From Maratus speciosus (lineage: Eukaryota > Arthropoda > Arachnida > Araneae > Salticidae), in assembly GCA_963932465.1 (NCBI GenBank), contig OZ010793.1, forward strand, positions 256,877,333 to 256,941,332: DNA of 64,000 nt, written 5' to 3'. The position numbers and the translations under genes were made by a program. Below, one piece after another: positions 43,238-53,732 of this stretch. How positions within the stretch are numbered: position 1 is the stretch's first letter; the number at the start of each line of letters is the position of its first letter. The notes under the pieces were generated by a model that was not told the origin of the DNA, searched no databases, and saw only the letters and a list, made by a program, of their open reading frames with translations.

Positions 43238-44058
43238 TAGTAAAACCTCTGAATAGCGGAGATCTGGGGATCGTTGAATAGACTCAAACATCGGATCGAA
43301 TTGTCCAGAATTTTCTTTTCTGGGCTCGGAATGAATCTAATTTTCTTTCTGCGGGTCCGGTTCACACAAGAAGAATTCTTTCGGGTCATATTTAGGTTTT
43401 TTGCAAGACAAGTTGTTGGGATTTTCACAAAAAGTTTGAGCACAACTATGTTTCATATGAAAATAAATGCGTATTTGAATATGAATGAGTATACATTCGA
43501 TTTACTGCATGAGAAATGAAATGCATATAAGAAAATCTGATCATAGATTATTCTTTTTTTAAGAACCATTTTTTCTTCTTTCCAAATATGAAAAATTTTA
43601 TCAACATTTCGTTTTTGATACACACGAAAATACATGTATCGTATTTGTGGTAGTTTATGCACACATACACATGTTAGGTTTGTGTATATTGAGAGGTACC
43701 CGCTATTCAGAAAGCGTTCAAGTGTATAAATGTTAGTAGTTAAAAAGTGTTCGCTTGTTCGCTAAATAGAGGTGTCCGGTTTTCTGGGCAAAAGCCACTA
43801 TGGAAGTTTTATTATATATAGATTTTTAATCTGAAAAATTTTATCAACATTTCGTTTTTGATACACACGAAAATACATGTATCGTATTTGTGGTAGTTTA
43901 TGCACACATACACATGTTAGGTTTGTGTATATTGAGAGGTACCCGCTATTCAGAAAGCGTTCAAGTGTATAAATGTTAGTAGTTGAAAAAGTGTTCGTTT
44001 CTTCGCTAAATAGAGGTGTCCGGTTTTCTGGGCAAAAGCCACTATGGAAGTTTTATTA
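43238..44058. mobile_element. Tigger-like element with duplicated right end
   Basis: The left end TAGTAAAACCTCTGAATAGC and the right part GTACCCGCTATTCAGAAAGC, CGCTAAATAGAGGTGTCCGG and CACTATGGAAGTTTTATTA are Tigger-style termini with TA flanks (43236-43237, 44059-44060). The terminal C/G bases look mutated. The right end is present twice because of the 243-bp tandem duplication. No transposase was seen. Confidence 0.6.
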
Positions 44059-44075
44059 TATATAGATTTTTAATC
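43589..44075. repeat. Exact-looking 243-bp tandem duplication
   Basis: Copy 1 is 43589-43831 and copy 2 is 43832-44075. They differ by one inserted base and about three substitutions near 43984-44001 (TTAAAAAGTGTTCGCTTG versus TTGAAAAAGTGTTCGTTTC). The duplication is very recent or newly homogenised. Confidence 0.95.
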
Positions 44076-44384
44076 TGAAAAAAATATTTTGGACAATTTT
44101 TTTAAATCTGGGTCAACCCGAACTCGACCTGCACGTGCCAAAATCCAACCCGAAACCGACACAATGAAAGTCAACTCGACCCGAACCCGACCCGCAGTAA
44201 AAAAGTGGAAGTCAGCCTGAGCCGAACCCGACCCGTAGCGAAAAAATATAGCGCCAACCCGACCCGATAGACATAATGGAGTTTTAGAAACTCCGAAACA
44301 GCAACCTGCTAGCCACATTTCAGCATAACTAAAACCTTAATCGTAACTACAAAACAAATAATTATTATAATTTTAAAGGTGAGG

Positions 44385-44830
44385 AATCAATTTTTATTTC
44401 ATAATTGACATGGTATTAATAGTGAATTCTTTGACAGAAGATTGTCTGTTTACAAACTCTCTATCTAAAGCAAAGCCCCACGTCAAAGTTCGCAAAGATT
44501 TTCCGCTTATTATTTCGTCATGTGCAATTTTCCCCGTGATTTTAAATCTTTTTCCCCTATGAAGCGTCACGACGAATAGAAAAAGAAATCTGAAAGTGAA
44601 AAATAATTCCAGAGATTTATTTTTTCTCGATCAAAATGTAAAAAAGTAAAGTTGACCGCAAGTGATCTTTTCCAAAATAACAATAATCCCTTTAACGTCA
44701 TAATTTCGAAATGATATACATGCGTGGCAGGTTACAAAAAACATAAAATAGATTTTCACTTGGGATGGGGAACTGATATTTATGCAGCACGATACAATAA
44801 TTTGTAACAAAAGAAACGATTCCCAGGTAA
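44385..44830. repeat. Repeat R copy
   Basis: ATAATTGACATGGTATTAAT, TTGACAGAAGATTGTCTG, AAACTCTCTATCTAAAGCAA, GTTGACCGCAAGTGATCTTT and CATAATTTCGAAATGATATA match the R copy at 61470-62165 in order. The pogo-like element 44840-45790 begins just after its end. Confidence 0.8.
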
Positions 44831-44839
44831 AATGTAGTA

Positions 44840-45470
44840 CAGTAGAGTCTCGATTATCCGAGTCCCGCTTAACCGAGTTTCCGCTTAAACTAAGTTATTT
44901 TCTTCTGATGGACTGATGGCTTCTATTATTATGAAACAGCCATTATAAATGAAGTGTTAGGTGAAGATGAAAGAGTAGCCGTAAAAAGTTAGAACTCTGA
45001 TTTTCTGGTCAGAATGGGGGAGGAGGGAATAACCGTCATTTTTTTTTTTTTTTTCCAAAACAAATTATGACCATTTATTTACCTATTCTGACCAAAAAAT
45101 CAGAGTTCTAACTTTTTACGGCTGTTCTTTCATCTTCACCTAACACTTCCTTTCTGGCTGTTTCATAATATGGAAGCCATCAATCCATCAGAAGAAAATG
45201 ATCCATTCCAAAACTATAAGGCCGATTGAAAAAAACTATTTAATACTTTGAGCAGAAAGAAGAGGCTACACCTGCAATTTTCATGACACTAATAGAATCA
45301 CATAGCTGCCAATTTGTACGGTTTCGTGACCTCTAAAAGTTATTACAAATTTTTGCCATACTTAATCGTTGACAACTGTTAGATTTCAGCGATTAAAGTA
45401 GGCAAAATTTGCTGGTAAAAAAATCTTAGAAATTGGTTGCTATGCAGTAGCGTAATACTGCAGCCAAAAG

Positions 45471-45502
<32 letters not shown>

Positions 45503-45702
45503 CTACAGCAAAATTGACATTCAAGAAACAAAAAATTATCAAGAGCTTTTTCAAATAAACAATTTCATTCCCCGTTTTTCTTAAAAGTAACGGAAATGTA
45601 CATTCAAGAAATATTGCTCGTAGCATAAAAATTAATGAATTAAGGGAAAATTTATATTTCATCTCCTTAGTTGGTGACGATTTGTGTAAATCCGGTTTAT
45701 CC

Positions 45703-45739
<37 letters not shown>

Positions 45740-45790
45740 TAACCGAGGTGAGCTTGGTCCATATTAACTAAGATAATCGGGACACTACTG
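44840..45790. mobile_element. Pogo-like non-autonomous element, uninterrupted
   Basis: The termini CAGTAGAGTCTCGATTATCC and GATAATCGGGACACTACTG are inverted and flanked by TA (44838-44839, 45791-45792). A strong internal hairpin lies at about 44900-45200 (AAAAAGTTAGAACTCTGATT and its complement). The 951-bp element matches 22206-24570 apart from that copy's foldback insertion, so it supplies the empty target site for it. Poly-T at about 45708-45736. No transposase. Confidence 0.92.
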
Positions 45791-45829
45791 TACTGTTTTT
45801 GTTACTTACTTTCTATCGTAATTGCAGTA

Positions 45830-46163
45830 ACTGAACTTTACCTAGAAATTTTTAAAATAAAAGATGATCAGAAGGATATATAATCATAACTATACGTATG
45901 TAATGTATAGATAAATAGAGAGATAGAATAGATAGATAGATTGGAATAGCTATTTTAATAAATTGAAAGAGAGAGAGAAAAACAAATGTAAATATAAAAA
46001 TCACAATTTAGAGAATCGTTAGATACATTTGCTTCAACATTTTAAGTGCATTTCATAACTATATTTTAATGTTCTTTATTAAAGAGATATTCATATTTAC
46101 TTGAATTGTATTGCAGGTTTTCATAAAGCTCTTTAAAACGTTATTATAACTACTAATAAAATG
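45830..46163. repeat. Repeat R, piece 1 of 3 (left of BEL insertion)
   Basis: Contains GATAGA-rich sequence, TTCTTTATTAAAGAG and TTTTCATAAAGCTCTTTAAAA, matching 61030-61430 of the intact copy (CATATAAAGCTCTTTGAAAG). It ends at the BEL target site, so its continuation is at 53733. Confidence 0.75.
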
Positions 46164-46168
46164 AATAT
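46164..46168. repeat. Target-site duplication of the BEL element, left
   Basis: AATAT here and at 53728-53732. Five bases fits the BEL/Pao group. The intact R copy has GGGAATATTATAATTT with a single AATAT at about 61430-61434. Confidence 0.9.
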
Positions 46169-47151
46169 TGTTTTGGCGTAAATGCCCTTGAAGAAGAAAT
46201 CAAATGTATTGTTTATAATTTAAGTCTGTTTATCTTTTATATTATGAAACATAATTATAAAACTGGTTGTTTTCTTCTGACAGAAAATCTAATTTGTTTA
46301 TAATCCTGGCTCTTGATCAGTATTTATGAGTAATGTTATGATTTCGCGGTCATTTAATATAGGTTTATTATCTTTTATAATAATTTTGAATTCTTGAAGA
46401 TGATTTATTAGTAATTTAATGACTTTGTGATTTCTTGATATTTATGAGTTATATTTATTTTGGTATCATTTAAATAGATTTATTAGTTTTATAATTACTT
46501 GGATGTCATTTAAATGAATATTATAGCTACTTATAATAATTTATAGCTAATTTAATGTGGTTTAGGATAATATTGTTAAAGTAATTGAAGAGGATTTATA
46601 ACCAGCATACACTGTAAAAAAAAAAAACGGACTAAAAAACGGAAATACTACTGGCAATCTAGACGCCAGTACTATTTCCGTTTTTTTACGGGAATTTTTA
46701 CCCATAAATTACAGAACAATTTCCGTTTTTAATCAGAAAAACGGAAAATTTTCTGTAATTTATAGGTAAAAATTTCCCGTAAAAAGACGGAAATAGTACT
46801 GGCGTCTAGATTGCCAGTAGTATTTCCGTTTTTTAGTCCGTTTTTTTTTTTTACAGTGTATTGTAATTTTTATTTTGATGTTTTTTTTTTTTTTTTTTTG
46901 TGTCATATGTATCCTTTAGGAAAAGGTCGGTCTAGACTCTGCAACCAAGCAGAGAACATGTAACTTGGCTCTGTTAAATACAGAGAATTGTACTATTATG
47001 AAACATAGGATTAATGATTAACTTCTAATGATGCATGGAATTTACATATACTATTTCATTTTTATTAATAAACTATTTAATCTAATCGCTCTCCCACCTC
47101 ACTTGGATTTTGTGATTTATTTGACATTTGAATTATCGGCACCAACACATA
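46169..47151 (+). repeat. BEL 5' LTR, containing a MITE
   Basis: It starts TGTTTTGGCG and ends CCAACACATA. The 3' LTR ends CACACA, so the original TG...CA edge has a C-to-T change here. The length is 983 bp, or about 732 bp without the 249-bp insertion and its extra TA. An AATAAA polyadenylation-type signal is at 47067-47072, as in the 3' LTR at 53643-53648. Confidence 0.93.
46610..46858. mobile_element. Near-perfect palindromic MITE inside the 5' LTR
   Basis: The ends CACTGTAAAAAAA and TTTTTTTACAGTG are flanked by TA (46608-46609 and 46859-46860). The two ~120-bp arms are almost identical inverted copies, for example CTGGCAATCTAGACGCCAGT against ACTGGCGTCTAGATTGCCAG. The 3' LTR has the uninterrupted sequence CCAGCATATTGTAAT at 53414-53428, which proves the insertion and its TA duplication. 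The termini match those of the 3.2-kb foldback at 14334-17541. Non-coding. Confidence 0.97.
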
Positions 47152-47442
47152 TAAATATATATATATATTTTTTTTTGGGGGGGGGGGTGTGCCTCATAAC
47201 CCGCGATACATTTTTTTGGGAAGAATTGTGAACTGTGAAAGTGATCTGTGATTTGTGGAATTACTATTCAACTGTGCTTTATCTTTCAATCTGTAATTTG
47301 TGGAATAATATTGTGGCATTTGGATTACAACTTGACATCCGGTCATGTCATCTACATTACTTGGAATTAACAGGTAAGGAAATATTTTTTCATTATATAT
47401 GAATTGTTTATATTTTAAAATAAGAATTATTCTTTATTTGAA
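47152..47442 (+). other. BEL leader: (TA)n, poly-T and G-run, candidate splice donor
   Basis: A (TA)n tract, about ten T and eleven G directly follow the LTR, where the tRNA primer-binding site should be, so no primer site can be read. A CAG|GTAAGG sequence at about 47370-47378 is a good match to a splice donor just upstream of gag. Use of that site is not shown. Confidence 0.55.
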
Positions 47443-48180
47443 ATGGAAAGTCATGAAAAACTGAAAGCAAAACGTTCTGTTGAGCGAACGAGTTTCACGA
47501 AATTAATTACAAATTTAGAAATTTTGTTAAGTGATGATATTGATAATACGAAAACCGATGAATTATTAAAGCTTCAAGAAATATTCTTCTTAAAAGAAAC
47601 GAGTTTCCAAAGTTTGAATCGTGATATTGAAGCTCAAATATCCGACTTAAAAGAATATGAAAAGGACATTGCTAGTAGCGAAAAGTACACTGATCAATTG
47701 ATCAGTGCTAAATTTAAAATTAAAACTAGATTAAGTAAATGTAAAAAAGATAATGTTTCTATGATAGTTACTAGTTATGTAAATCCATTGAATAGTTCTG
47801 CCAGTGGAACAGAAACGAGTTCTTGTTCTGCCATGAAATTGCCTACATTAAATGTTCCAAAATTTTCTGGTGAAATCGAAGAATGGGTCGAATTTTTTAA
47901 CTGTTTTGAAACATCGATACACCAGAATAAATCACTATCTAAGATAGAAAAATTCGCTTATTTAAAGTCCTTGTTATGTAATCGGGCATATAATGTGGTA
48001 GAAGGGTTTCCATTGACAGAGCAAAATTATGATACTTGTATTGATTTATTAAAGGACCGTTTTAATAAGGTTGATATTATTATTAATAAACACATGACTA
48101 ATTTATTAAATATGGAACCAGTTAAAAATTGTTCAAATTTCAATGAATTACGAAGATTGCATGACATGTGCGAAGTTTAG
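47443..48180 (+). pseudogene. BEL gag, N-terminal part (DUF1759-like), frame broken
   Basis: The frame opens at an ATG 291 bases after the LTR, the first long frame in the leader, so I take it as the gag start. Residues 1-110 are lysine- and glutamate-rich and probably helical or coiled. Residues 133-148 (LPTLNVPKFSGEIEEW) and the following 90 residues are the DUF1759-type region of BEL/Pao gag, which forms the capsid-like part of the particle. The frame stops at 48180 after residue 245. The same domain continues in another frame from about 48175, so a small indel broke it. There are no splice sites at the junction that would rescue it. Confidence 0.92.
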
Positions 48181-48934
48181 AAGTTTAAGAAATTTGGGGG
48201 TAACATCCAGTTCTTATGGACAATTGCTAAATCCTATTTTGCTAAAGCTATTGCCCCCTGAATTAGTGATTGAATATCATAGGAAACGTGATACTAGCAA
48301 AGAGACAGATGTAACTGATCTAATTGCCTTTATCAAATGTGAAATAGAATGTAGAGAAAAGGTTTTGTCAATGACTAGTTCTAAAAATGATGCAACCTCT
48401 TCTTTTGTACATAAAAATAAAACTGAATTTCGTGAAAAGAAAATATCAAATAAATATCAACATACTAATACCTTAAATGCTAATATTAAAGTATTTTGTG
48501 TATTTTGCGAAAGTAACGATCATTTATCTTCCGAGTGTAAAAATTTAGCTGATGATAAGAAAAGATTAATGTTACGTAAGGAGGGTAGATGTTACAAATG
48601 CTTTCTGAAATCGCATTTATCTTCGCAATGCCGCATAAAATTAAAGCCATGTGTAAATTGTAAAAGTACTGAACATAACAAATTATTTTGTTTTAAGAAA
48701 GATTTGAAACCAGAAATTAATGAAAATCAAAATCAAACAGTTGTGTCTAATTCTCACTGTAATTTTAGAAATTCTAAGCAAGCTGTTTTATTGCAAACAT
48801 TTTGTGTAACTGCTCAAGGTAATTCTAAATCAAAGGTAGTTCGATTATTACTTGATTCTGCAAGCGAAAAAAGCTTCATAACAAAAGCATTAGCTCGTGA
48901 ATTAAATTTGCCTGTTTTAAGAAAAAACATTTAA
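48143..48934 (+). pseudogene. BEL gag C-terminus (zinc knuckles) and protease start
   Basis: The real homology begins around residue 12, where it continues the DUF1759 region; the ATG at 48143 is only the start of the open frame. Residues 119-183 hold three zinc-knuckle-like motifs: C119, C122, H127, C132; then C150, C153, H158, C163; then C170, C173, H178, C183. These would bind the RNA genome. At 234-247 RLLLDSASEKSFI is the aspartic protease active-site strand (DSA in place of DTG/DSG, a form common in BEL DUF1758 proteases). The frame ends at 48934, shortly after the active site, so the rest of the protease is in other frames. Confidence 0.92.
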
Positions 48935-49196
48935 CTATATTTGTTTTTGGTATTGATCAAGGCCGCGAAGAAGAATATGATGTTTTAAAAATTAAATTGC
49001 GAAGTAAAATGAATTATCATCGTTTTATAAATGTTGAGGTGTTAGCTATCGATTTGATTAGTGCAACAACATTGAAGGTTCCAATTCTGACCCTGTAATT
49101 ACAAAATATATTGAAAGTAAAAGATGGAGGTTAGCCGACCCAACCCCCAAGGAATCGGAAGTACAAATTTTACTTGGAGCTGATTATTTCTGGAAT
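48935..49196 (+). pseudogene. BEL protease remainder, out of frame
   Basis: This linker between two long frames still encodes protease-like sequence in pieces, such as FGIDQGREEE near the start and LLGADYFWNV (the typical LLGxDYFW motif) just before 49197. At least two frame changes are needed to read through it. It shows that nothing large is missing here, only small indels. Confidence 0.8.
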
Positions 49197-49979
49197 GTGC
49201 AGAGAGGTGTCGTTGAAGAAATTAATGACTATTTACATGCAGCTAATACACTTTTTAGGTACACAATAGTAGGAAAAATAAACTCTGAAGATAACGAAAC
49301 AATTAATGCTCATCTTGTATCTGTTAATGAAACAGAAAATTTTGATTTGCAACATTTTTGGAAACTAGAATCTTTGGGTATTTGTGATAGTAAAAGTGAA
49401 TTATTTTCACAAAAGGATTTAGATGCTCTTGATTTATTTAATGATAATTTAAATTTTGTAAATGGAAGATATGAAACTAAACTTTTGTGGAAGGTAAATA
49501 AAAATGAATTAGAATCCAATTTTGATGTAGCTAAAAATAGACTTTGGGGATTAAAATCAAAATTGTGCAAAAATGAATGGTTACTTAATGAATATGAGAA
49601 AATATTAAATGAACAATCTGGTTTGGGTATAATTGAAGAATGTGAGTTTAATAAAGATGAAATAAACACGTATTACATGCCTCACAGACCAGTAATAAGG
49701 AAAGATAAATCGACAACTAAAGTAAGAATTGTTTTTGATGCGTCATCTAAAGATAAGGGGGCAAAATCTTTAAACGAGTGCTTATTTTCTGGGCCCAATC
49801 TAAATCCTAACATATTGGACATTATTTTAAAATTCCGTCTCCACAAAATTGCTTTCTCGGCAGATATAGAAGAGGCATTCTTGAAAATCCAGATAAAAGA
49901 AGAAGATAGAAATTTTTTGAGGTTCCTGTGGTTGGACAATATCACTAGTAACAATCCAATTTTGAAGGTTTTCTCATGA
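49197..49979 (+). pseudogene. BEL reverse transcriptase, N-terminal half
   Basis: After a connector with FWKLESLGI (residues 54-62, the FWxLExxGI motif seen between protease and RT in BEL/Pao), the RT fingers and palm begin. MPHRPVIRKD is at 161-170, RIVFDASSK at 177-185, LNECLFSGPNL at 192-202 and FSADIEEAFLKI at 220-231, with the first catalytic aspartate at D223. RT copies the RNA genome into DNA. The open frame begins inside the LLGADYFW region, so its ATG is not a gene start. The frame is lost at about 49975, just before the next conserved RT block. Confidence 0.93.
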
Positions 49980-50194
49980 TCCGTGTAACTTTTGGTGTAA
50001 CAACCTCACCTTTTTTCCTTTCTGTGACCATCAAACATCACATTGAGGGGTATAAAGATTTGTTTGGGAAAATAGTTAATATGCTGGATACTTCCTTATA
50101 TGTTGATGACCTGTTTCATGGAGCTGATTCAGTAAACGAAGCTTTTGTTTTATCAAACTTTGCAGAGAAGATATTGAGTGAGGCCAATATATGA
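49976..50194 (+). pseudogene. BEL reverse transcriptase, YVDD palm segment
   Basis: This short frame continues the RT directly: VTFGVTTSPF (4-13) is the block before the active site and YVDDL (42-46) supplies the two catalytic aspartates. It overlaps the previous frame by four bases and the next by four, so a one- or two-base indel at each edge explains the breaks. The Mg-binding residues themselves are intact. Confidence 0.93.
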
Positions 50195-50808
50195 AACTCA
50201 GAAAATTTAAAACTAATTCTACCAATTTAAAATTTTTATGGAAGGAACATGGAATAAATTTTGAGGAAGACACTCTTGAACAAAATCTTTCGAAGGTATT
50301 GGGAATTATATGGATAACAGAAAGTGACACCTTGAAAATAGACATAGAACCACTTTTGATAGGATTTGACCATACAATTGTTACCAAACGTATTGCTTTA
50401 CAAACTGTGGCAAAAATTTATGATCCTATTGGACTCATTTCCCCCTTTGTGATAAGAATTAAATTTTTAATGCAAGAACTCTGGGAACATGGGATTGACT
50501 GGGATTCTACATTACCAGATTCTTTCAGTGAAAAATTCTTCAGAAAATGGCATCATGAAATAAAGGACTTGGTAAATTTTGAAATTCATAGAAAATATTT
50601 TGTAACTATCACAAAACTAAATTCTGAAACCCCTCAACTTTTCATATTTTCTGATGCTAGTTTAAAGGGGTATGGGTCAGTAGCTTATATTCGTGATCCT
50701 TCTTCTTATGAAACTTCATTTGTAATAGCAAAGTCCAGAGTAGCGCCTCTCAAGAAATTACATTGCCTCGCCTGGAACTTCTTGGAGCACTTACGGCTGC
50801 AAGATTAG
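50191..50808 (+). pseudogene. BEL RT connection and RNase H start
   Basis: It contains the RT thumb/connection with VLGIIW (37-41 region) and KIYDPIGLISPFVI (75-88), the BEL/Pao-typical stretch following RT, then FIFSDASLKGYGSVAY (151-166), where D155 is the first RNase H catalytic aspartate. RNase H removes RNA from the RNA-DNA hybrid. Near 50760 the frame slips: the stop at 50806-50808 is reached in the wrong frame, while the expected RNase H helix is readable in another. Confidence 0.9.
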
Positions 50809-50836
50809 CGAAATATTTAAAGGAATATTTAAAATT

Positions 50837-51178
50837 GTGAATGAAAACATATTTTGTCTAAGCGACTCACAAATTACGTTGTACTGGATTAAAGCTAGCG
50901 CTAGCAACTGGAAGCCCTTTGTGGCAAACCGTGTACGTGAAATTCAAGAACTTGTTGCTCCTGTACAATGGAAATTTTGTAAAGGAAAGGAAAATCCTGC
51001 AGATATTCTCTCTCGCGGTTGCTCTGCTTCTGAATTGATTAATAACGAGGTAGGGTTACATGGTCCCTGCTGGCTGAAAGAAGAATCGTTACCAGTATTT
51101 CCACCTGAAACTCAACCAAATCTACCTGATGAAGAGGTCCCGCAAGAACAACGTAAAACGCTTGTTTGCTCCATATAA
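50837..51178 (+). pseudogene. BEL RNase H C-terminal part
   Basis: CLSDSQITLYWI (7-18) carries a second RNase H aspartate. NPADILSRG (53-61) is the highly conserved end block of RNase H in BEL and Ty3 elements. The frame stops at TAA 51176-51178. The same frame then continues upstream of the integrase with FELLFKFSSWTKLRR, so here a single stop codon and not an indel interrupts the polyprotein. Confidence 0.9.
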
Positions 51179-51262
51179 CAAAATATTCCGGAATTTGAAC
51201 TTTTATTTAAATTTTCATCCTGGACTAAATTAAGACGAATTACGGCTTGGTGCCTCAGATTC

Positions 51263-52666
51263 ATGAAAAATTGTACATGTCCATCTGAACGAGTCGATGG
51301 TTTTTTGACTGTTCCAGAACTTGAAAGGGCAACAAATGCTATTGTGAAATTAATTCAAAACCATGAATTCGGAAACGAACTGAAAATTCTAAAATCCAGA
51401 AAGACCCTAAATTCTAAAAGCAAACTCCTTCCTTTACATTCATTTCTTGACGAAAATGATTTTCTTCGTGTTGGAGGTAGGCTAAAAAATGCAAACCCGT
51501 CTGAATATCAAAAACATCAAATCATTATCCCTAAAAGGCATCATGTTACAGACTTGATAATAAAGTATTTCCATGAGAAACATCTTCATAGCGGCACTCA
51601 ATTGACAATTTCAGCAATTCGACAAAAATTTTGGATAATTAATGCTAAAGAAGCTGTGAAAAGAGAAATAAAGAAATGCATGAAATGTTTCCGAAATTCA
51701 TCCCCCCTTTCATCTCAGTTGATGGGAAATCTGCCATCAGCACGAGCTCAAGTATTTTCAAGAGTAGGAGTCGACTTAGCCAGCCCATTTTTGATCAAAC
51801 CTCGTAAGGAACGTGGTATGAAACCTATTAAGCATTATGTTTGTTTGTATGTTTGTTTCGCAACAAAGGCTATCCATCTTGAATTAGTCACTGATCTTAC
51901 AACTGAAACCTTTCTAACCTCGTTGAAAGGATTCGTGGCTCGGCGTGGAAAACCTCTAGAAATATTTTCAGACAGAGGTACAAATTTTGTAAGGGCAGAC
52001 CGCGAAATAAAGAGAATGATGTCTCAAATTGCTTCTGATGAAAAAATGCACAAGTATCTTACTGACGAAATGATAGTATGGAAATTGAACCCACCTTCAG
52101 CCCCTCATTTTGGAGGCCTTTGGGAAGCGGGAATAAAACAAATAAAAAATCATTTGAAGAGAACAATTGGTGAACAGATTTTAACTTATAAAGAATTTTT
52201 GACCTTAATTACACAAATCGAATCATGTTTAAATTCAAGACCGCTTGTGGCTGAGTCTTCTGATCCAAATGACTTTACTGCTCTGACGCCAGGACATTTT
52301 ATTATAGGACCCCTGACCTCATTGCCTGAGCCTGATATTTTCTCCTCTACCTATGCAACTCCTTTGGAACGCTGGAAATTGCTACAAAACATTTTCCAAA
52401 GTTTTTGGAAAAGGTGGTCTTCAGACTATCTCTCACAATTGCAGCAACGTACAAAGTGGTTTAAAAGTAACCCGAACTTAAAAATCAATGACTTAGTGTT
52501 GATAAAGGAAGAAAACCAGCCCCCATTAAGGTGGAAATTGGGCAGAATAATTGAACTATTTCCTGGTGACGATAATATTGTTCGTGTTGTCAAAATAAAG
52601 ACTTCTACTGGTGAACTGAAATGCCTAATTACAAAACTGTCTCCTTTACCGATGGACAATTACTAG
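51263..52666 (+). pseudogene. BEL integrase, longest intact segment
   Basis: This 467-codon open frame lies in the same frame as the RNase H tail. An HHCC zinc-binding domain is formed by H104, H107 or H109, C139 and C142. The DDE catalytic triad is visible at D171 (VGVDLASPF), D237 (IFSDRGTNFV) and E288 (GGLWEAGIKQ). Near 420-455 follows the C-terminal DNA-binding part with VLIKEENQPP and WKLGRI, typical of BEL/Pao. Integrase joins the cDNA to the target and makes the 5-bp duplication seen here. The ATG is internal to the polyprotein. This piece looks undamaged, but without an intact polyprotein it cannot act in cis. Confidence 0.95.
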
Positions 52667-52961
52667 AACTTTATTTTATTTTAAGTTACTTTATTTATTT
52701 ATTTTACATGTCTAATTTTTGTAATTTTCTGAACTATTATGTATATTAATGTCTTTTTCTATTTTTAGTTGTTCCCGAAATGATGTCATTGTTTTTTTTT
52801 CAAGTAGTGATTTAATTTAATTTCATTTTAGTTTATACTTGACATTTAAGGTAAAATATTTCAATTTTGTATTTAATATTTGATTAATAAGTATTTAATA
52901 GAGTAAATTTGGTAAGAGCAGGTAAGCTATATTAGTTGAGTGTTTGATGAACTCCGTTCAT
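52667..52961 (+). other. BEL 3' untranslated region
   Basis: AT-rich, non-coding, between the integrase stop and the polypurine tract. No envelope-like frame is present. Confidence 0.8.
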
Positions 52962-52973
52962 GGAGGCGGAGGA
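52962..52973 (+). promoter_or_regulatory. BEL polypurine tract
   Basis: GGAGGCGGAGGA lies immediately before the 3' LTR, the expected position of the plus-strand primer. One pyrimidine interrupts it. Confidence 0.8.
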
Positions 52974-53727
52974 TGTTTTGGCGTAAATGTCCTTGAAGAA
53001 GAAATCAAATTTATTGTTTATAATTAAAGCCTGTTTATCTTTTATATTATGAAACATAATTATAAAACTGATTGATTTCTTCTGACAGAAAATCTAATTT
53101 GTTTATAATCCTGGCTCTTGGTCAGTATTTATGAGTAATGTTATGATTTCACGGTCATTTAATATAGGTTTATTATCTTTTATAATAATTTTGAATTATT
53201 GATGATGATTTATTAGTAATTTAATGACTTTGTGATTTCTTGATATAACTTTATGAGTTATACTTATTTTGGTATCATTTAAATAGATTTATTAGTTTTA
53301 TAATTACTTGGATGTCATTTAAATGAATATTATAGCTATTTATAATAATTTATAGCTCATTTAATGTGGTTTAGGATATTATTATTAAAGTAATTGAAGA
53401 AGATTTATGACCAGCATATTGTAATTTTTATTTTGATGGTTTTTTTTTTTTTTTTTTTTTTTTTTATATATATATATATAATATGTATCCTTTAGGAAAA
53501 AGTTAGTCTTGACTCTGCAACCAAGCAGAAAACATGTAACTTGGCTCTGTTAAATACAGAGAATTGTACTATTATGGAACACAGGATTAATGATTAACTT
53601 CTAATGATGCATGGAATTTACATATACTATTTCATTTTTATTAATAAACTATTTAATCTAATCGCTCTCCCATCTCACTTGGATTTTGTGATTTATATGA
53701 CATTTGAATTATCGGCGCCAACACACA
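52974..53727 (+). repeat. BEL 3' LTR
   Basis: It starts TGTTTTGGCG and ends CCAACACACA. It matches the 5' LTR with scattered substitutions, a longer poly-T and (TA)n tract at 53441-53481, and no MITE. AATAAA is at 53643-53648. The flanking AATAT is at 53728-53732. Confidence 0.95.
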
Positions 53728-53732
53728 AATAT

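Larger units (their letters stand above)
42974..44275. mobile_element. GC-rich hAT-like fragment with CCCGACCCG repeats
   Basis: The left edge TAGAGTCCTGCGCGGTCCCG resembles hAT TAGAG-type termini. CAACCCGACCCGAACCCGC repeats at 43095-43120 and similar words at 44105-44265 mark the two sides of an interior that now contains a Tigger-like element (43238-44058). The right terminus and target duplication were not found. The arginine- and glycine-rich minus-strand frame at 44070-44318 comes from the repeat and is not a gene. Confidence 0.4.
46169..53727 (+). mobile_element. BEL/Pao LTR retrotransposon, decayed provirus-like copy
   Basis: This is an almost complete element: 5' LTR (46169-47151), leader, gag with DUF1759-like region and zinc knuckles, aspartic protease, reverse transcriptase with YVDD, RNase H, integrase with a DDE triad, polypurine tract and 3' LTR (52974-53727). 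The domain order PR-RT-RH-IN and the DUF1759/DUF1758-type gag-protease are characteristic of BEL/Pao. No envelope-like gene follows integrase. Several frame changes and stops break the coding region, so this copy is inactive. LTRs differ by scattered substitutions, T/TA tract length and one MITE. The target duplication AATAT is perfect. Confidence 0.97.

Noticed and set aside
44070..44318. Minus-strand 82-codon frame rich in Gly, Arg and Val
   Set aside because: It is generated by CCCGACCCG repeat words in a transposon end.
49310..50387. Minus-strand open frames at 49310-49669, 49682-49954 and 50076-50387
   Set aside because: They are antisense shadows of the BEL reverse transcriptase, which has clear RT motifs on the plus strand.
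52667..52973. Envelope-like gene after the BEL integrase
   Set aside because: Only about 300 bases of AT-rich non-coding sequence separate integrase from the polypurine tract.
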